Shown here piece by piece: positions 57,343 to 64,000 of a stretch of DNA of 64,000 nucleotides. Under the pieces are notes generated by a model. The model searched no databases, was not told where the DNA came from, and saw nothing but the letters and a program-made list of their open reading frames with translations. Each line of letters starts with the position of its first letter. The stretch's first letter is position 1. The translations under genes were made by a program, and so were the position numbers. The DNA lies in NCBI RefSeq assembly GCF_001049895.1, contig NZ_CVPE01000006.1, forward strand, positions 112,441 through 176,440. The letters run 5' to 3'. The stretch comes from Rubeoparvulum massiliense (lineage in GTDB: Bacteria; Bacillota; Bacilli; Rubeoparvulales; Rubeoparvulaceae).

Positions 57343-58497
57343 TCAAAACGCTTGCTTTTTTTGTACCGATGTAGTTTTTGTCTCATCAATTTTTACGGCT
57401 CGTTGTCGTGATGCGTTAAGAAGAATACCTACTGCTGTCATGGTTACCAAAATCGAAGATCCACCATAGCTGATGAATGGTAGGGGTACACCGGTAATAG
57501 GGATTAATCCCACCACACCGCCGATATTGATGAAGGCTTGAATGGCAATGTAGAATACGAAGCCAATGCCCAACATTTGACAGAATAAGTCATCTGAACG
57601 ATTGGCGATCTTCAAGGCACGCCAGATGAAAATAAGAAATAGCAGAATGACCAGACTAGTACCTAGGAATCCAAACTCTTCTCCGATAATGGAATAGATG
57701 AAATCCGTATGGGGGTGGGGAAGGTAGAGGGCTTTTTCAATACTACGAAAGAGTCCAACGCCTGTCCACTCGCCATGGGATAAGGCATAATAGGAGTGGA
57801 TTAGCTGGTAACCATCACCTAGTCCATTTAACCCATCATTCCAAGGATCGCGGAACGAAAGAATCCGTTGCAATCGATAGCCTTCACTCAATGCAGCAGG
57901 GACAGCGACTAGTGCGATGGCCCCTACACCTCCGACCAGATGCTTGAATTGTACGCCACCTGTATAGAGCATGACGACGGCTATCCCGAAGAGAATGGCC
58001 GCTGTTCCATAGTCAGGCTGCAGAGCAATCACAGCGGAGAAGAGGATGATGGTTACTAATGGAGGAAGAAACCCATTCTTAAAGTCACGGATTCGCTCCT
58101 GCTTTTTGGAGATATACCCAGCGAGAAACAGAATAATCCCCAGCTTCGCAAATTCTGAAGGCTGGAGCTGTCCCAGATCCCCCAGCTTGATCCAGCTTTG
58201 TGCACCGTTGGCTTTTACCCCGAGACCAGGTACCCAGACAAGGAAAAGACCTAGGAAGGATAGAAGGGCTAAGAGATGGTAGTTCCGTTTGAAGAAGCCC
58301 ATGGGGAGATTCATCATGAAGATCATACTGATGAAGCCAAGAGTGGCCCAAATGATCTGTTTCTTTAGGAACTGATTTTCATCACCATTATAGTAACCTA
58401 CATAGTAACTGGCACTGCTCACCATAATAATGCCAATTCCTACAAGGATTAGAGTAAGGATTAAGAGAAAAAAGTCTGGGGTTCCGCGGCGCTTCAT
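57343..58497 (-). CDS. ftsW: FtsW/RodA/SpoVE-type peptidoglycan polymerase
   Basis: A 384-residue SEDS family glycosyltransferase with about ten helices. Conserved: WVPGLGVKANGAQSWIKLG-type loop (residues from 70), QPSEFAKLG near 107, LQPDYGTA near 152 (catalytic Asp in the family) and PLPFISYGGSS near 345. It polymerises glycan strands with a class B penicillin-binding protein at the septum or wall. ATG 58497 follows GGAGGG at 9 nt. FtsW, RodA and SpoVE cannot be split surely; ftsW is the best fit by motif. Confidence 0.85.
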   Translation of the reverse strand: MKRRGTPDFFLLILTLILVGIGIIMVSSASYYVGYYNGDENQFLKKQIIWATLGFISMIFMMNLPMGFFKRNYHLLALLSFLGLFLVWVPGLGVKANGAQSWIKLGDLGQLQPSEFAKLGIILFLAGYISKKQERIRDFKNGFLPPLVTIILFSAVIALQPDYGTAAILFGIAVVMLYTGGVQFKHLVGGVGAIALVAVPAALSEGYRLQRILSFRDPWNDGLNGLGDGYQLIHSYYALSHGEWTGVGLFRSIEKALYLPHPHTDFIYSIIGEEFGFLGTSLVILLFLIFIWRALKIANRSDDLFCQMLGIGFVFYIAIQAFINIGGVVGLIPITGVPLPFISYGGSSILVTMTAVGILLNASRQRAVKIDETKTTSVQKKQAF

Positions 58498-58585
58498 GAA
58501 CGCGGTCCCTCCTTTAGCCATTTGTTAAATACATGTACAGTATACGTTTAAAGGAGGAACCTGTCCATTATCTTTTATTCACAAA

Positions 58586-58607
58586 CTCCCACCTATAGAG
58601 GTGGGAG
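58586..58607. repeat. 22-bp perfect palindrome (IS605-type hairpin)
   Basis: CTCCCACCTATAGAGGTGGGAG, alone between ftsW and the YugN gene. It looks like the hairpin of an IS200/IS605 end, but could be a transcription structure. Confidence 0.55.
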
Positions 58608-58632
58608 CAGATGGAGGGGATGTTGTTGGGCA

Positions 58633-58980
58633 TTATGATTTAATCTTCTCCAATAATCGAGCCATGAGCTCTTCTGCGGTTTTTTGAATGGGTGCAGGGG
58701 GAACGGCTTCCTGGTCTAGACCATGTGGATAGTAATGGCGCTCAATGGTAGGCGTTAAAAGCTGTAGCTTTGCATTTTTATTCTCCAGCTTACCCTCTGT
58801 TACAACAGAACGAACGCGTAGGTAGTAAACCGCTTTGTTCTTCTCATCTGTCATTTTATAATCATAGGTCGCATGAGAATAATCCCAGCCACCACGAACA
58901 AAGCCAATGCTGGTCATCACATGCTCGATATCCTCGAATAGAAAGGTGTTCTGAGGGTATTGGATCTGCTCCAGTATCAT
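58633..58980 (-). CDS. yugN: YugN-like family protein
   Basis: A 115-residue soluble protein: FLFEDIEHVMTSIGFVRGGWDYSHATYDYK (cited by first residues) and DEKNKAVYYLRVR match YugN. Start ATG 58980 follows AAGGAGGAG. It is on the same strand as ftsW, 135 bp away. The function of the family is not known. Confidence 0.85.
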   Translation of the reverse strand: MILEQIQYPQNTFLFEDIEHVMTSIGFVRGGWDYSHATYDYKMTDEKNKAVYYLRVRSVVTEGKLENKNAKLQLLTPTIERHYYPHGLDQEAVPPAPIQKTAEELMARLLEKIKS

Positions 58981-59215
58981 TGTTTCTCCTCCTTATTTCT
59001 TTTTCTACAATATGTACATTCCATTACAATTTCTATCATAATATGTTTCACCTATAGTTTCAATGGAAATAGTGCAAAACAGTTTTGCTGACGAGTGCGA
59101 TGGTGAACAGCTTCCTTTTCGCCAAGAAAAATATTTTGACTTGAAGGAAAGGGCGAGGCGAATGGACAATATGAATAGGAGAGTTATTTTTGAGACGAAG
59201 GGGAATGATGACAGC

Positions 59216-60424
59216 ATGAAAACAAAACGCATCTATGAATTTGAACCATATCGCTTTCAAGAGACCTGCGAGGTTCTCTACTGTGAGCCCAAGGACGAGC
59301 ATTGGGTGGTAATCCTAGATCGGACCATCTTCTATCCGACAGGTGGTGGGCAGCCCCATGATCTCGGCGAGCTAGGTAGCGCCCATGTGCTTGATGTCTA
59401 TGAGGAAGAGGGCGTGGTTTACCATATCAGCGATGCTCCTTTTAGCGCAGGCGACCTCGTCCAAGCCACCGTGGATCGTCAGCGTCGAATCGATCATATG
59501 CAGCAGCATTCTGGTCAGCATATCCTTTCTGCTGCATTTGAAGAGTTGCTTGCAGCCCATACCTGCGGTTTTCACCTCGGTGAGGAGATGGTGACCATTG
59601 ACCTTGCGATCTCTCAGCTGACAGCTGAGGATGCACAGCGGGTAGAGCAGTTGGCTAATGAAATCGTCATGGAGAATCGGGAGATCGATATTTCCTATAT
59701 TCCACGTCAGCAGCTGCCAGACGATCTCGTAGAAAAGGCTAACACTACTGATGAATCCCTACGGATTGTTCGGATTGCTGGGGTGGATAGAGTCTCGCCT
59801 TGCTGTGGTACCCATCCTTTTCATACTGGTGAGGTAGGCTTAATTAAAATTGTGAAGTGGGAATCATATAAAGGAATGATTCGTCTCTACTTCCTCTGTG
59901 GGAAGCGGGCGCTTCAATATATCCAACAGTTAAGCGCAGAGGTAGATGAAACGGTGCGTTTTTTAAAAACCGATTGGACTCATCTGCGCGAACGTGTGGA
60001 ACAGCTCCATAGCGATTGGCAAGAGAATAAACGGCAGGTTCGTCGCCTCTATGAAACATCTATTCGTATGGAGAGTGAACAGCTGGCATTGGAGCCAACG
60101 GAGCAATGGGGTCGCCTCTCATTGTATATCCTGCAATGGCTAGAGCGTCCCTTCCAAGAGGTGAAGGATCTCGCTAAGACCTTGATGGAACAGCCAGATC
60201 GTATCGTGCTTCTGGTGAGTGGGGAAGCGACTCAGCAGGTGATCGCAGGTCGCTCTAATAATGTTCAGCTCTCCATGAAGGACCTCTTGGCCCAGATCTT
60301 CCAACATATCGAAGGGAAGGGTGGTGGCTCTGCCAATTTTGCTCAAGGCACTGGTCGAGGTGAAGCGGTGGAGTTTTGGCTTCCACAGGTGAAGCGGTGG
60401 ATGCAAGAGCAGCTTGAAGGCTAA
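59216..60424 (+). CDS. Alanyl-tRNA editing protein AlaX (long form, DHHA1-containing)
   Basis: A 402-residue trans-editing enzyme that clears mischarged Ser/Gly-tRNA(Ala). An N-terminal beta domain (FYPTGGGQPHDLG), the zinc site HMQQHSGQHIL and CCGTHPFHTGEVG (two His, Cys and His ligands), then a coiled coil and a DHHA1 domain (GKGGGSANFAQGTG). Start ATG 59216 follows AAGGGGAATG. The 235-bp upstream region shows no T-box stem or GGTGGNACC motif. Confidence 0.9.
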   Translation: MKTKRIYEFEPYRFQETCEVLYCEPKDEHWVVILDRTIFYPTGGGQPHDLGELGSAHVLDVYEEEGVVYHISDAPFSAGDLVQATVDRQRRIDHMQQHSGQHILSAAFEELLAAHTCGFHLGEEMVTIDLAISQLTAEDAQRVEQLANEIVMENREIDISYIPRQQLPDDLVEKANTTDESLRIVRIAGVDRVSPCCGTHPFHTGEVGLIKIVKWESYKGMIRLYFLCGKRALQYIQQLSAEVDETVRFLKTDWTHLRERVEQLHSDWQENKRQVRRLYETSIRMESEQLALEPTEQWGRLSLYILQWLERPFQEVKDLAKTLMEQPDRIVLLVSGEATQQVIAGRSNNVQLSMKDLLAQIFQHIEGKGGGSANFAQGTGRGEAVEFWLPQVKRWMQEQLEG

Positions 60425-60490
60425 CCAGATCGTTACGCATGATTCTCCCCTTTTTTGGGTATGGTATCAGCATAGAAGGGAGGATGCATA

Positions 60491-60925
60491 ATGCGTAAAC
60501 TACGAGATATTATGACGAAGGATATTCAATATGTTACACCGCAGGATAATGTGTATGAAGCAGCTGTCCTCATGAAGGATTATAATATTGGGTCGGTTCC
60601 CATCATGGATAGCGACCGTCTGATCGGTGTTTTGACCGATCGGGATATTGCTGTACGGTGTACTGCTTCGAAGAAACCTGGTTCCACACAGGTGACAGAT
60701 GTGATGAGCCGCAACGTGATTACAGGTCATCCGGATATGAGTGTAGATGAGGCCAGTAAGCTGATGGCGAGCTATCAGATTCGCCGCCTTCCTGTCGTGG
60801 AGCAAGGGCGTCTCGTTGGCTATGTTGCCCTTGGGGATTTAGCCGTCCATAATGATCATCGGGATGAAGCCAGCGATGCGCTCTCCGAAATCTCTGAGAG
60901 CTATCCACCGACATTTGAAATCTAA
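60491..60925 (+). CDS. CBS-domain pair protein
   Basis: A 144-residue protein that is two CBS domains in tandem (IMTKDIQYVTPQDNVYEAA; VMSRNVITGHPDMSVDEASK; each ending with GVLTDRDIAVR or GYVALGDLAVH). Such pairs bind adenine nucleotides and act as energy sensors, alone or by gating partners. ATG 60491 follows GGGAGG. It is in the same direction as alaX, 66 bp away. Confidence 0.9.
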   Translation: MRKLRDIMTKDIQYVTPQDNVYEAAVLMKDYNIGSVPIMDSDRLIGVLTDRDIAVRCTASKKPGSTQVTDVMSRNVITGHPDMSVDEASKLMASYQIRRLPVVEQGRLVGYVALGDLAVHNDHRDEASDALSEISESYPPTFEI

Positions 60926-60989
60926 GGGGTCAGACCCCCACTACAGACCCCCACTACGTTAATGTGTTAACGTAGTGGGGGTCTTTTTT
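60926..60989 (+). repeat. REP-like palindrome that also serves as terminator
   Basis: GGGGTCAGACCCCC followed by two CAGACCCCCACTAC units, then GTTAATGTGTTAACGTAGTGGGGGTC and TTTTTT. It begins inside the stop region of the CBS gene. Confidence 0.8.
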
Positions 60990-61091
60990 CTGCCTTCTTC
61001 TTTTTTGTGAACATTCTATGCTATGATATCTATAAAAGGGAATTAATGAATAAAAGTACCAAAGCAAACATACTGGGGTGGAGGAGCCTAC

Positions 61092-61619
61092 ATGGTTAAT
61101 AGAATCTGGTTTGAAAAATTCAACTCAGATGGGGATTTTCCATACTATTTTAGTCTTGTTCATCATGAAGATGTGATGGCTATGATCACGAAACGGGCAA
61201 TTCCTCTGAATGAAGCGAGAAAAAATTATGCTAGGTTACTAAAAACCAACAAGAAATACAACGATTTTGGATTCTTCAAGGTATTGGAATCCGATAGTAA
61301 TCAATTCATCGGTTTAGCTAAGCTAGATAGAAATGAAAACAACTTGAATGAGGCGGAACTTGGCTACATGCTGCTGCCAGACTTCTGGGGTAAACGCTAT
61401 GGAACGGAGATTGCACATTTAATGATCGAGAGAGCAGAAGAATTGAAGGTCTTACAGCGCATTACAGCAATCATCGATCCCAAAAATACCGCTTCGAGAA
61501 AGATCTTACTTCGTAATGGTTTTATCTTTGAGAAAGCATGTGAAATCAATGGCTTACAAGGTGAAATTTTTGTTAGGGAGTTAGGGGACTACCCCCCAAT
61601 GAAGGGAGGTTCTTATTAA
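61092..61619 (+). CDS. GNAT family N-acetyltransferase
   Basis: A 175-residue GNAT protein resembling RimJ/RimL-type acetyltransferases: GLAKLDR, ELGYMLLPDFWGKRYGTE with the acetyl-CoA-binding turn near residue 95-110, and the DPKNTASRKILLRNGF motif near 138. The substrate (amine, antibiotic or protein N-terminus) is not predictable. Start ATG 61092 follows GGAGG. The stop overlaps the next start (TAATG). Confidence 0.88.
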   Translation: MVNRIWFEKFNSDGDFPYYFSLVHHEDVMAMITKRAIPLNEARKNYARLLKTNKKYNDFGFFKVLESDSNQFIGLAKLDRNENNLNEAELGYMLLPDFWGKRYGTEIAHLMIERAEELKVLQRITAIIDPKNTASRKILLRNGFIFEKACEINGLQGEIFVRELGDYPPMKGGSY

Positions 61620-62371
61620 TGAATTTAAAGAAAACAATGGTAATCCTTGTATCTTTTTTGTGTGGTGCTATTTTTTCCTATTTATTTTTTTCTGTGATGG
61701 ATGGTAGAGAAACAGTGAACAATGGTCTTACAACAAGTGATCAATTAATCACCGATGACAATCCTTTAACAACAAGTGATCCATTAAATACCCATGCCGA
61801 TAGCTTTACAAGACGTGATATATCAATCCTCCATGACGGTATGGAAGTTAAGGATCATGTTGAGAACGATGGTTTTAAAGCTGAAGAGATTATAAAGGAT
61901 CTAAGGGTTGTCAATAAAGTACAGGAGCATTTTCAGGTAGATGGATATGTAAATATCATCGATGATCGAGACGATGTGGTTGGAGTACCCAAAAACATTG
62001 TTGATAAGAATGCTTCATACAATGAAGGTACTTATCCCATCCCTTCACGTCATTTTATTTATAAAAATATTGAGAATGGCATGGTAATTTTAATGAGTAT
62101 AACACCATTAGATACAAACCAAAATGAATGGAAACATACCATTGGATATCTTTCTTACCATCATAATTCGTCTTCTCCAGAAAGTGACTTTAAAGAAACC
62201 TATAGTGATACTTTTCCTAACTCTAATGTCTATTTGTTTAATTTTATTCGTAACGGAAACAATTTTGCACTCGTTGGGATCGGTGATCATCAAGAGAACC
62301 TAGATACATTCATCCAACTAACTGAATTTACTAGGGAACTTGGTAGCTTCTTAGATAATGAGAATTTTTAG
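61619..62371 (+). CDS. Hypothetical membrane-anchored protein
   Basis: A 250-residue protein with one N-terminal helix (about residues 7-27) and a large outside or periplasmic-type domain. A Thr/Ser-rich linker with repeated TTSDxLxT (about 35-60) precedes a globular alpha/beta domain (VNIIDDRDDVVGVPKNIV, FNFIRNGNNFALVGIGD). I do not recognise the family. ATG 61619 overlaps the stop of the acetyltransferase gene, so the pair is co-translated. Confidence 0.7.
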   Translation: MNLKKTMVILVSFLCGAIFSYLFFSVMDGRETVNNGLTTSDQLITDDNPLTTSDPLNTHADSFTRRDISILHDGMEVKDHVENDGFKAEEIIKDLRVVNKVQEHFQVDGYVNIIDDRDDVVGVPKNIVDKNASYNEGTYPIPSRHFIYKNIENGMVILMSITPLDTNQNEWKHTIGYLSYHHNSSSPESDFKETYSDTFPNSNVYLFNFIRNGNNFALVGIGDHQENLDTFIQLTEFTRELGSFLDNENF

Positions 62372-62406
62372 GGGACAGACCTCATATAAAAAAGGAGATG
62401 GAGAGC

Positions 62407-63102
62407 TTGAAAACAATTGGCTTACTAGGTGGAATGAGTTGGGAATCTTCATTGGAATATTATCGGATTATTAATGAAACGATGAAAAAAAGGATCGGGG
62501 AGGCTCATTCTGCAAAGTGTTTCATGTACTCCTTTGATTTCGCAGAAATTGAAGAGCTGCAGCATGCTGGGAAATGGACGGAGTTAACGGAACAGATGGT
62601 CAACACATCGGCAAAGATAAAAAATGCAGGCGCAGACTTTCTCGTCATCTGTACCAACACCATGCATATGATGGCGCCTGAAATAGAGGAAAGTGCCAAG
62701 ATCAAAGTCCTACATATCGTTGATGTAACTGGAGAGAAGATCAATGAGAGCCAGATGAAAAGAGTTGCCTTATTGGGAACGAAATTTACAATGGAATCAG
62801 ATTTTTATAAGCAACATTTAATTGAACGTTATGGAATCGATGTGATCATACCTGAGGAAGAGGATCGTGAGGCTGTTCATCAAATTATCTATGATGAGCT
62901 AGTAAAGGGGATTGTAACTGATGAATCCAAGGATAAGTATATTGCAATTATTGAGAGACTTGCTCAGCGAGGAGCAGAAGGCGTTATTTTAGGATGTACT
63001 GAAATCCCCTTACTAATTAAGCAGGAAGATGTAAGCATACCTGTTTTCGATACGACACAGCTTCATGCTGAAGCAGCTGTAGATTATGCTCTTCAGGATT
63101 AA
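62407..63102 (+). CDS. Aspartate/glutamate racemase family protein
   Basis: A 231-residue racemase. GLLGGMSWESSLEYY at the N-terminus and the two catalytic cysteines in VICTNTMH (near residue 80) and LGCTEIPLL (near 197) match RacD/YgeA-type amino-acid racemases. TTG 62407 has AAGGAGAT at good distance; ATG 62398 touches the site. It follows the membrane-anchored gene by 35 bp. Confidence 0.9.
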   Translation: MKTIGLLGGMSWESSLEYYRIINETMKKRIGEAHSAKCFMYSFDFAEIEELQHAGKWTELTEQMVNTSAKIKNAGADFLVICTNTMHMMAPEIEESAKIKVLHIVDVTGEKINESQMKRVALLGTKFTMESDFYKQHLIERYGIDVIIPEEEDREAVHQIIYDELVKGIVTDESKDKYIAIIERLAQRGAEGVILGCTEIPLLIKQEDVSIPVFDTTQLHAEAAVDYALQD

Positions 63103-63413
63103 AATGGCTCATGCCTTTTTCCACCATTCAATTCTATATCTGGTAATGGACTACCACAATAATAGCAGTAGTTTAGATTTTTTAAGGATTCACTGCATAG
63201 AGGTTTATCACATACAGGACAGCGCCAATAGTGATGTTTTATCACTATAGCAATAACTATGAAGATGATTCCAATGCCGTTTAAGAGAGCATACCATGGT
63301 TTGGATATGAGTGACCATATCATAAGAAAAAGTCCAATATACACACAGATGTAAGCTAATCGCCGATATCGTACTGCGGTCCTAAATTCTTCAACAATGT
63401 GCTTCTCTTCCAT
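63099..63413 (-). CDS. Two-helix membrane protein with zinc ribbon
   Basis: A 104-residue protein: helices at about 20-38 and 44-62, then CPVC and CYYCG, a zinc ribbon. ATG 63413 is 6 nt after GGAGG. The stop overlaps the end of the converging racemase gene by 4 bp. No family recognised. Confidence 0.65.
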   Translation of the reverse strand: MEEKHIVEEFRTAVRYRRLAYICVYIGLFLMIWSLISKPWYALLNGIGIIFIVIAIVIKHHYWRCPVCDKPLCSESLKNLNYCYYCGSPLPDIELNGGKRHEPF

Positions 63414-63428
63414 CATGATCCTCCTCAT

Positions 63429-63551
63429 TATTGAACATCTCATGGCTAAAGCTACGAGATTCTTGGGTAGTCCGTTCTACTGAACAGAATTAGTACATGA
63501 TGTACCACCAAGCTATCCCCGCATTTCCTGTGGTTCCTGCAAATACGCCAA
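63429..63551 (-). mobile_element. IS605-type right end with omega-RNA-like sequence
   Basis: On the minus strand the sequence after the tnpB relic ends in GAATCTCGTAGCTTTAGCCATGAGATGTTCAA, a typical right end (hairpin 63440-63460). It is related to the ends flanking the toxin locus. Confidence 0.65.
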
Positions 63552-63808
63552 TCATAGTCTTTTGCCTTTGACAAGAATATTCAAACTTGTATTGACATCT
63601 CGATCCCATTCACGATGGCAAGAAGGAGACTTCACTAATCGCTTTGGCAAGTTTGTGATTCTTCATCTACCTGTTTCCTTGTATATTTCATTCCGCTTCG
63701 CTAAGAAGCGATTAAACACAAATCGACTGCAACCATTCGTTTTAGCGATTAAGCTTTCCTGTTCTTCGTGGGGTAGATACAGAAATTGTATGCTTTATTG
63801 ACGAACAT
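63552..63808 (-). pseudogene. Decayed TnpB (IS605 OrfB) gene
   Basis: Fragments of TnpB in different frames: start MFVNKAYNFCIYPTK, then EEQESLIAKTNGCSRFVFN and FLAKRNEIYKETG, then NHKLAKAISEVS, and finally CHREWDRDVNTSLNIL, the last RuvC motif and zinc-finger tail of TnpB. Most of the 370-residue middle is deleted, and stops interrupt it. Confidence 0.85.
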
Positions 63809-63819
63809 GGCTTTTCACC

Positions 63820-64000
63820 TCACTTTCTGTTTTTGATGTATTGTCGTATTTGTGTCTCCGTGTGTTCACTTCTGGTTGCCACAAAGTAAGAAGGATTCCC
63901 TTCCTATCGTTTCTTTTTTGCTAGGGGAACTCTTTCAATAGCAACCATGCCGAAATGCCCTTTAACGCTTTGATGATATTCGGAATGGTATTGGATAGAG
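63820..64000 (-). pseudogene. Decayed IS200-type TnpA (Y1 transposase), C-terminal part
   Basis: On the minus strand, IPNIIKALKGISAWLLLKEFP, then after stops NPSYFVATRSEHTETQIRQYIKNRK, the C-terminal end of Y1 transposases including the region of the catalytic Tyr. A stop after EFP and a frame change break it. It continues beyond the window edge. Confidence 0.8.

Noticed and set aside
58981..59215. T-box leader upstream of the alaX gene
   Set aside because: No specifier-loop fold, no conserved T-box (TGGNACCGCG-like) motif and no terminator stem is visible.

Overview
The window comes from a low-to-mid GC Gram-positive bacterium of the Bacillota, most likely the order Bacillales. A ComK-type competence factor, ClpE with a CtsR operator, NamA, KhtTU, YlaN, YugN, YvrJ/DUF1659 with a small sigma factor, a Zur-controlled ZnuABC system and strong AGGAGG ribosome binding sites with frequent TTG/GTG starts all fit. 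The 1410-residue 2-hydroxyacyl-CoA dehydratase activase-type protein and the MinD/NifX iron-sulfur cluster suggest an at least facultatively anaerobic life. I cannot name the species.

Layout. 1-14.5 kb is chromosomal housekeeping: the activase-type protein, a TSUP exporter, a dicarboxylate/amino-acid symporter, a solute-binding lipoprotein, NamA, DUF456, a HEPN-like protein, an aspartokinase and an atypical clpE. 14.65-22.3 kb is the most unusual part. It holds a membrane-anchored polymorphic-toxin-like gene followed by a tandem array of four C-terminal toxin/immunity cassettes plus a fifth truncated one. The cassettes share a junction sequence and three of the junctions carry a hairpin element. 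The array is bracketed by inverted IS200/IS605-type right ends. 22.4-30.2 kb has a chemoreceptor, a predicted di-haem membrane protein, KhtUT, znuCB-zur, a Nudix hydrolase and a repeat coiled-coil protein. Near 30.4-30.8 kb an IS605-derived element without a transposase has landed in the 5' end of a short-chain fatty-acid transporter gene. 32.4-35.8 kb (minus strand) is a six-gene operon of two NifX-like proteins, two ferredoxin-containing MinD ATPases, a Fur-family regulator and a DUF134 regulator. It is divergent from the Zur-controlled znuA. 37-43.8 kb is again chromosomal (YlaN, DUF421/DUF4363, RluA, ComK-like, sigma/DUF1659/YvrJ, Asp23).

44.0-57.3 kb is a defence and mobile island of lower GC. 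It contains a TIR-like protein with a small RipA-type membrane protein, a complete type I restriction-modification operon whose HsdS carries TAEL spacer repeats, a broken phage primase/helicase gene, a lone HK97-type capsid gene, a TnpW-like protein and a large serine recombinase that seems to have lost its start codon. 57.3-63.4 kb returns to the chromosome (FtsW, YugN, AlaX, CBS, GNAT, racemase). The window ends in a decayed tnpA-tnpB element.

The main candidate for a little-described system is the toxin array. The expressed gene carries an in-frame TGA between its membrane part and its toxin tip. A downstream copy has CGA at the homologous codon, and that copy offers about 526 bp of homology through which toxin tips could be exchanged.
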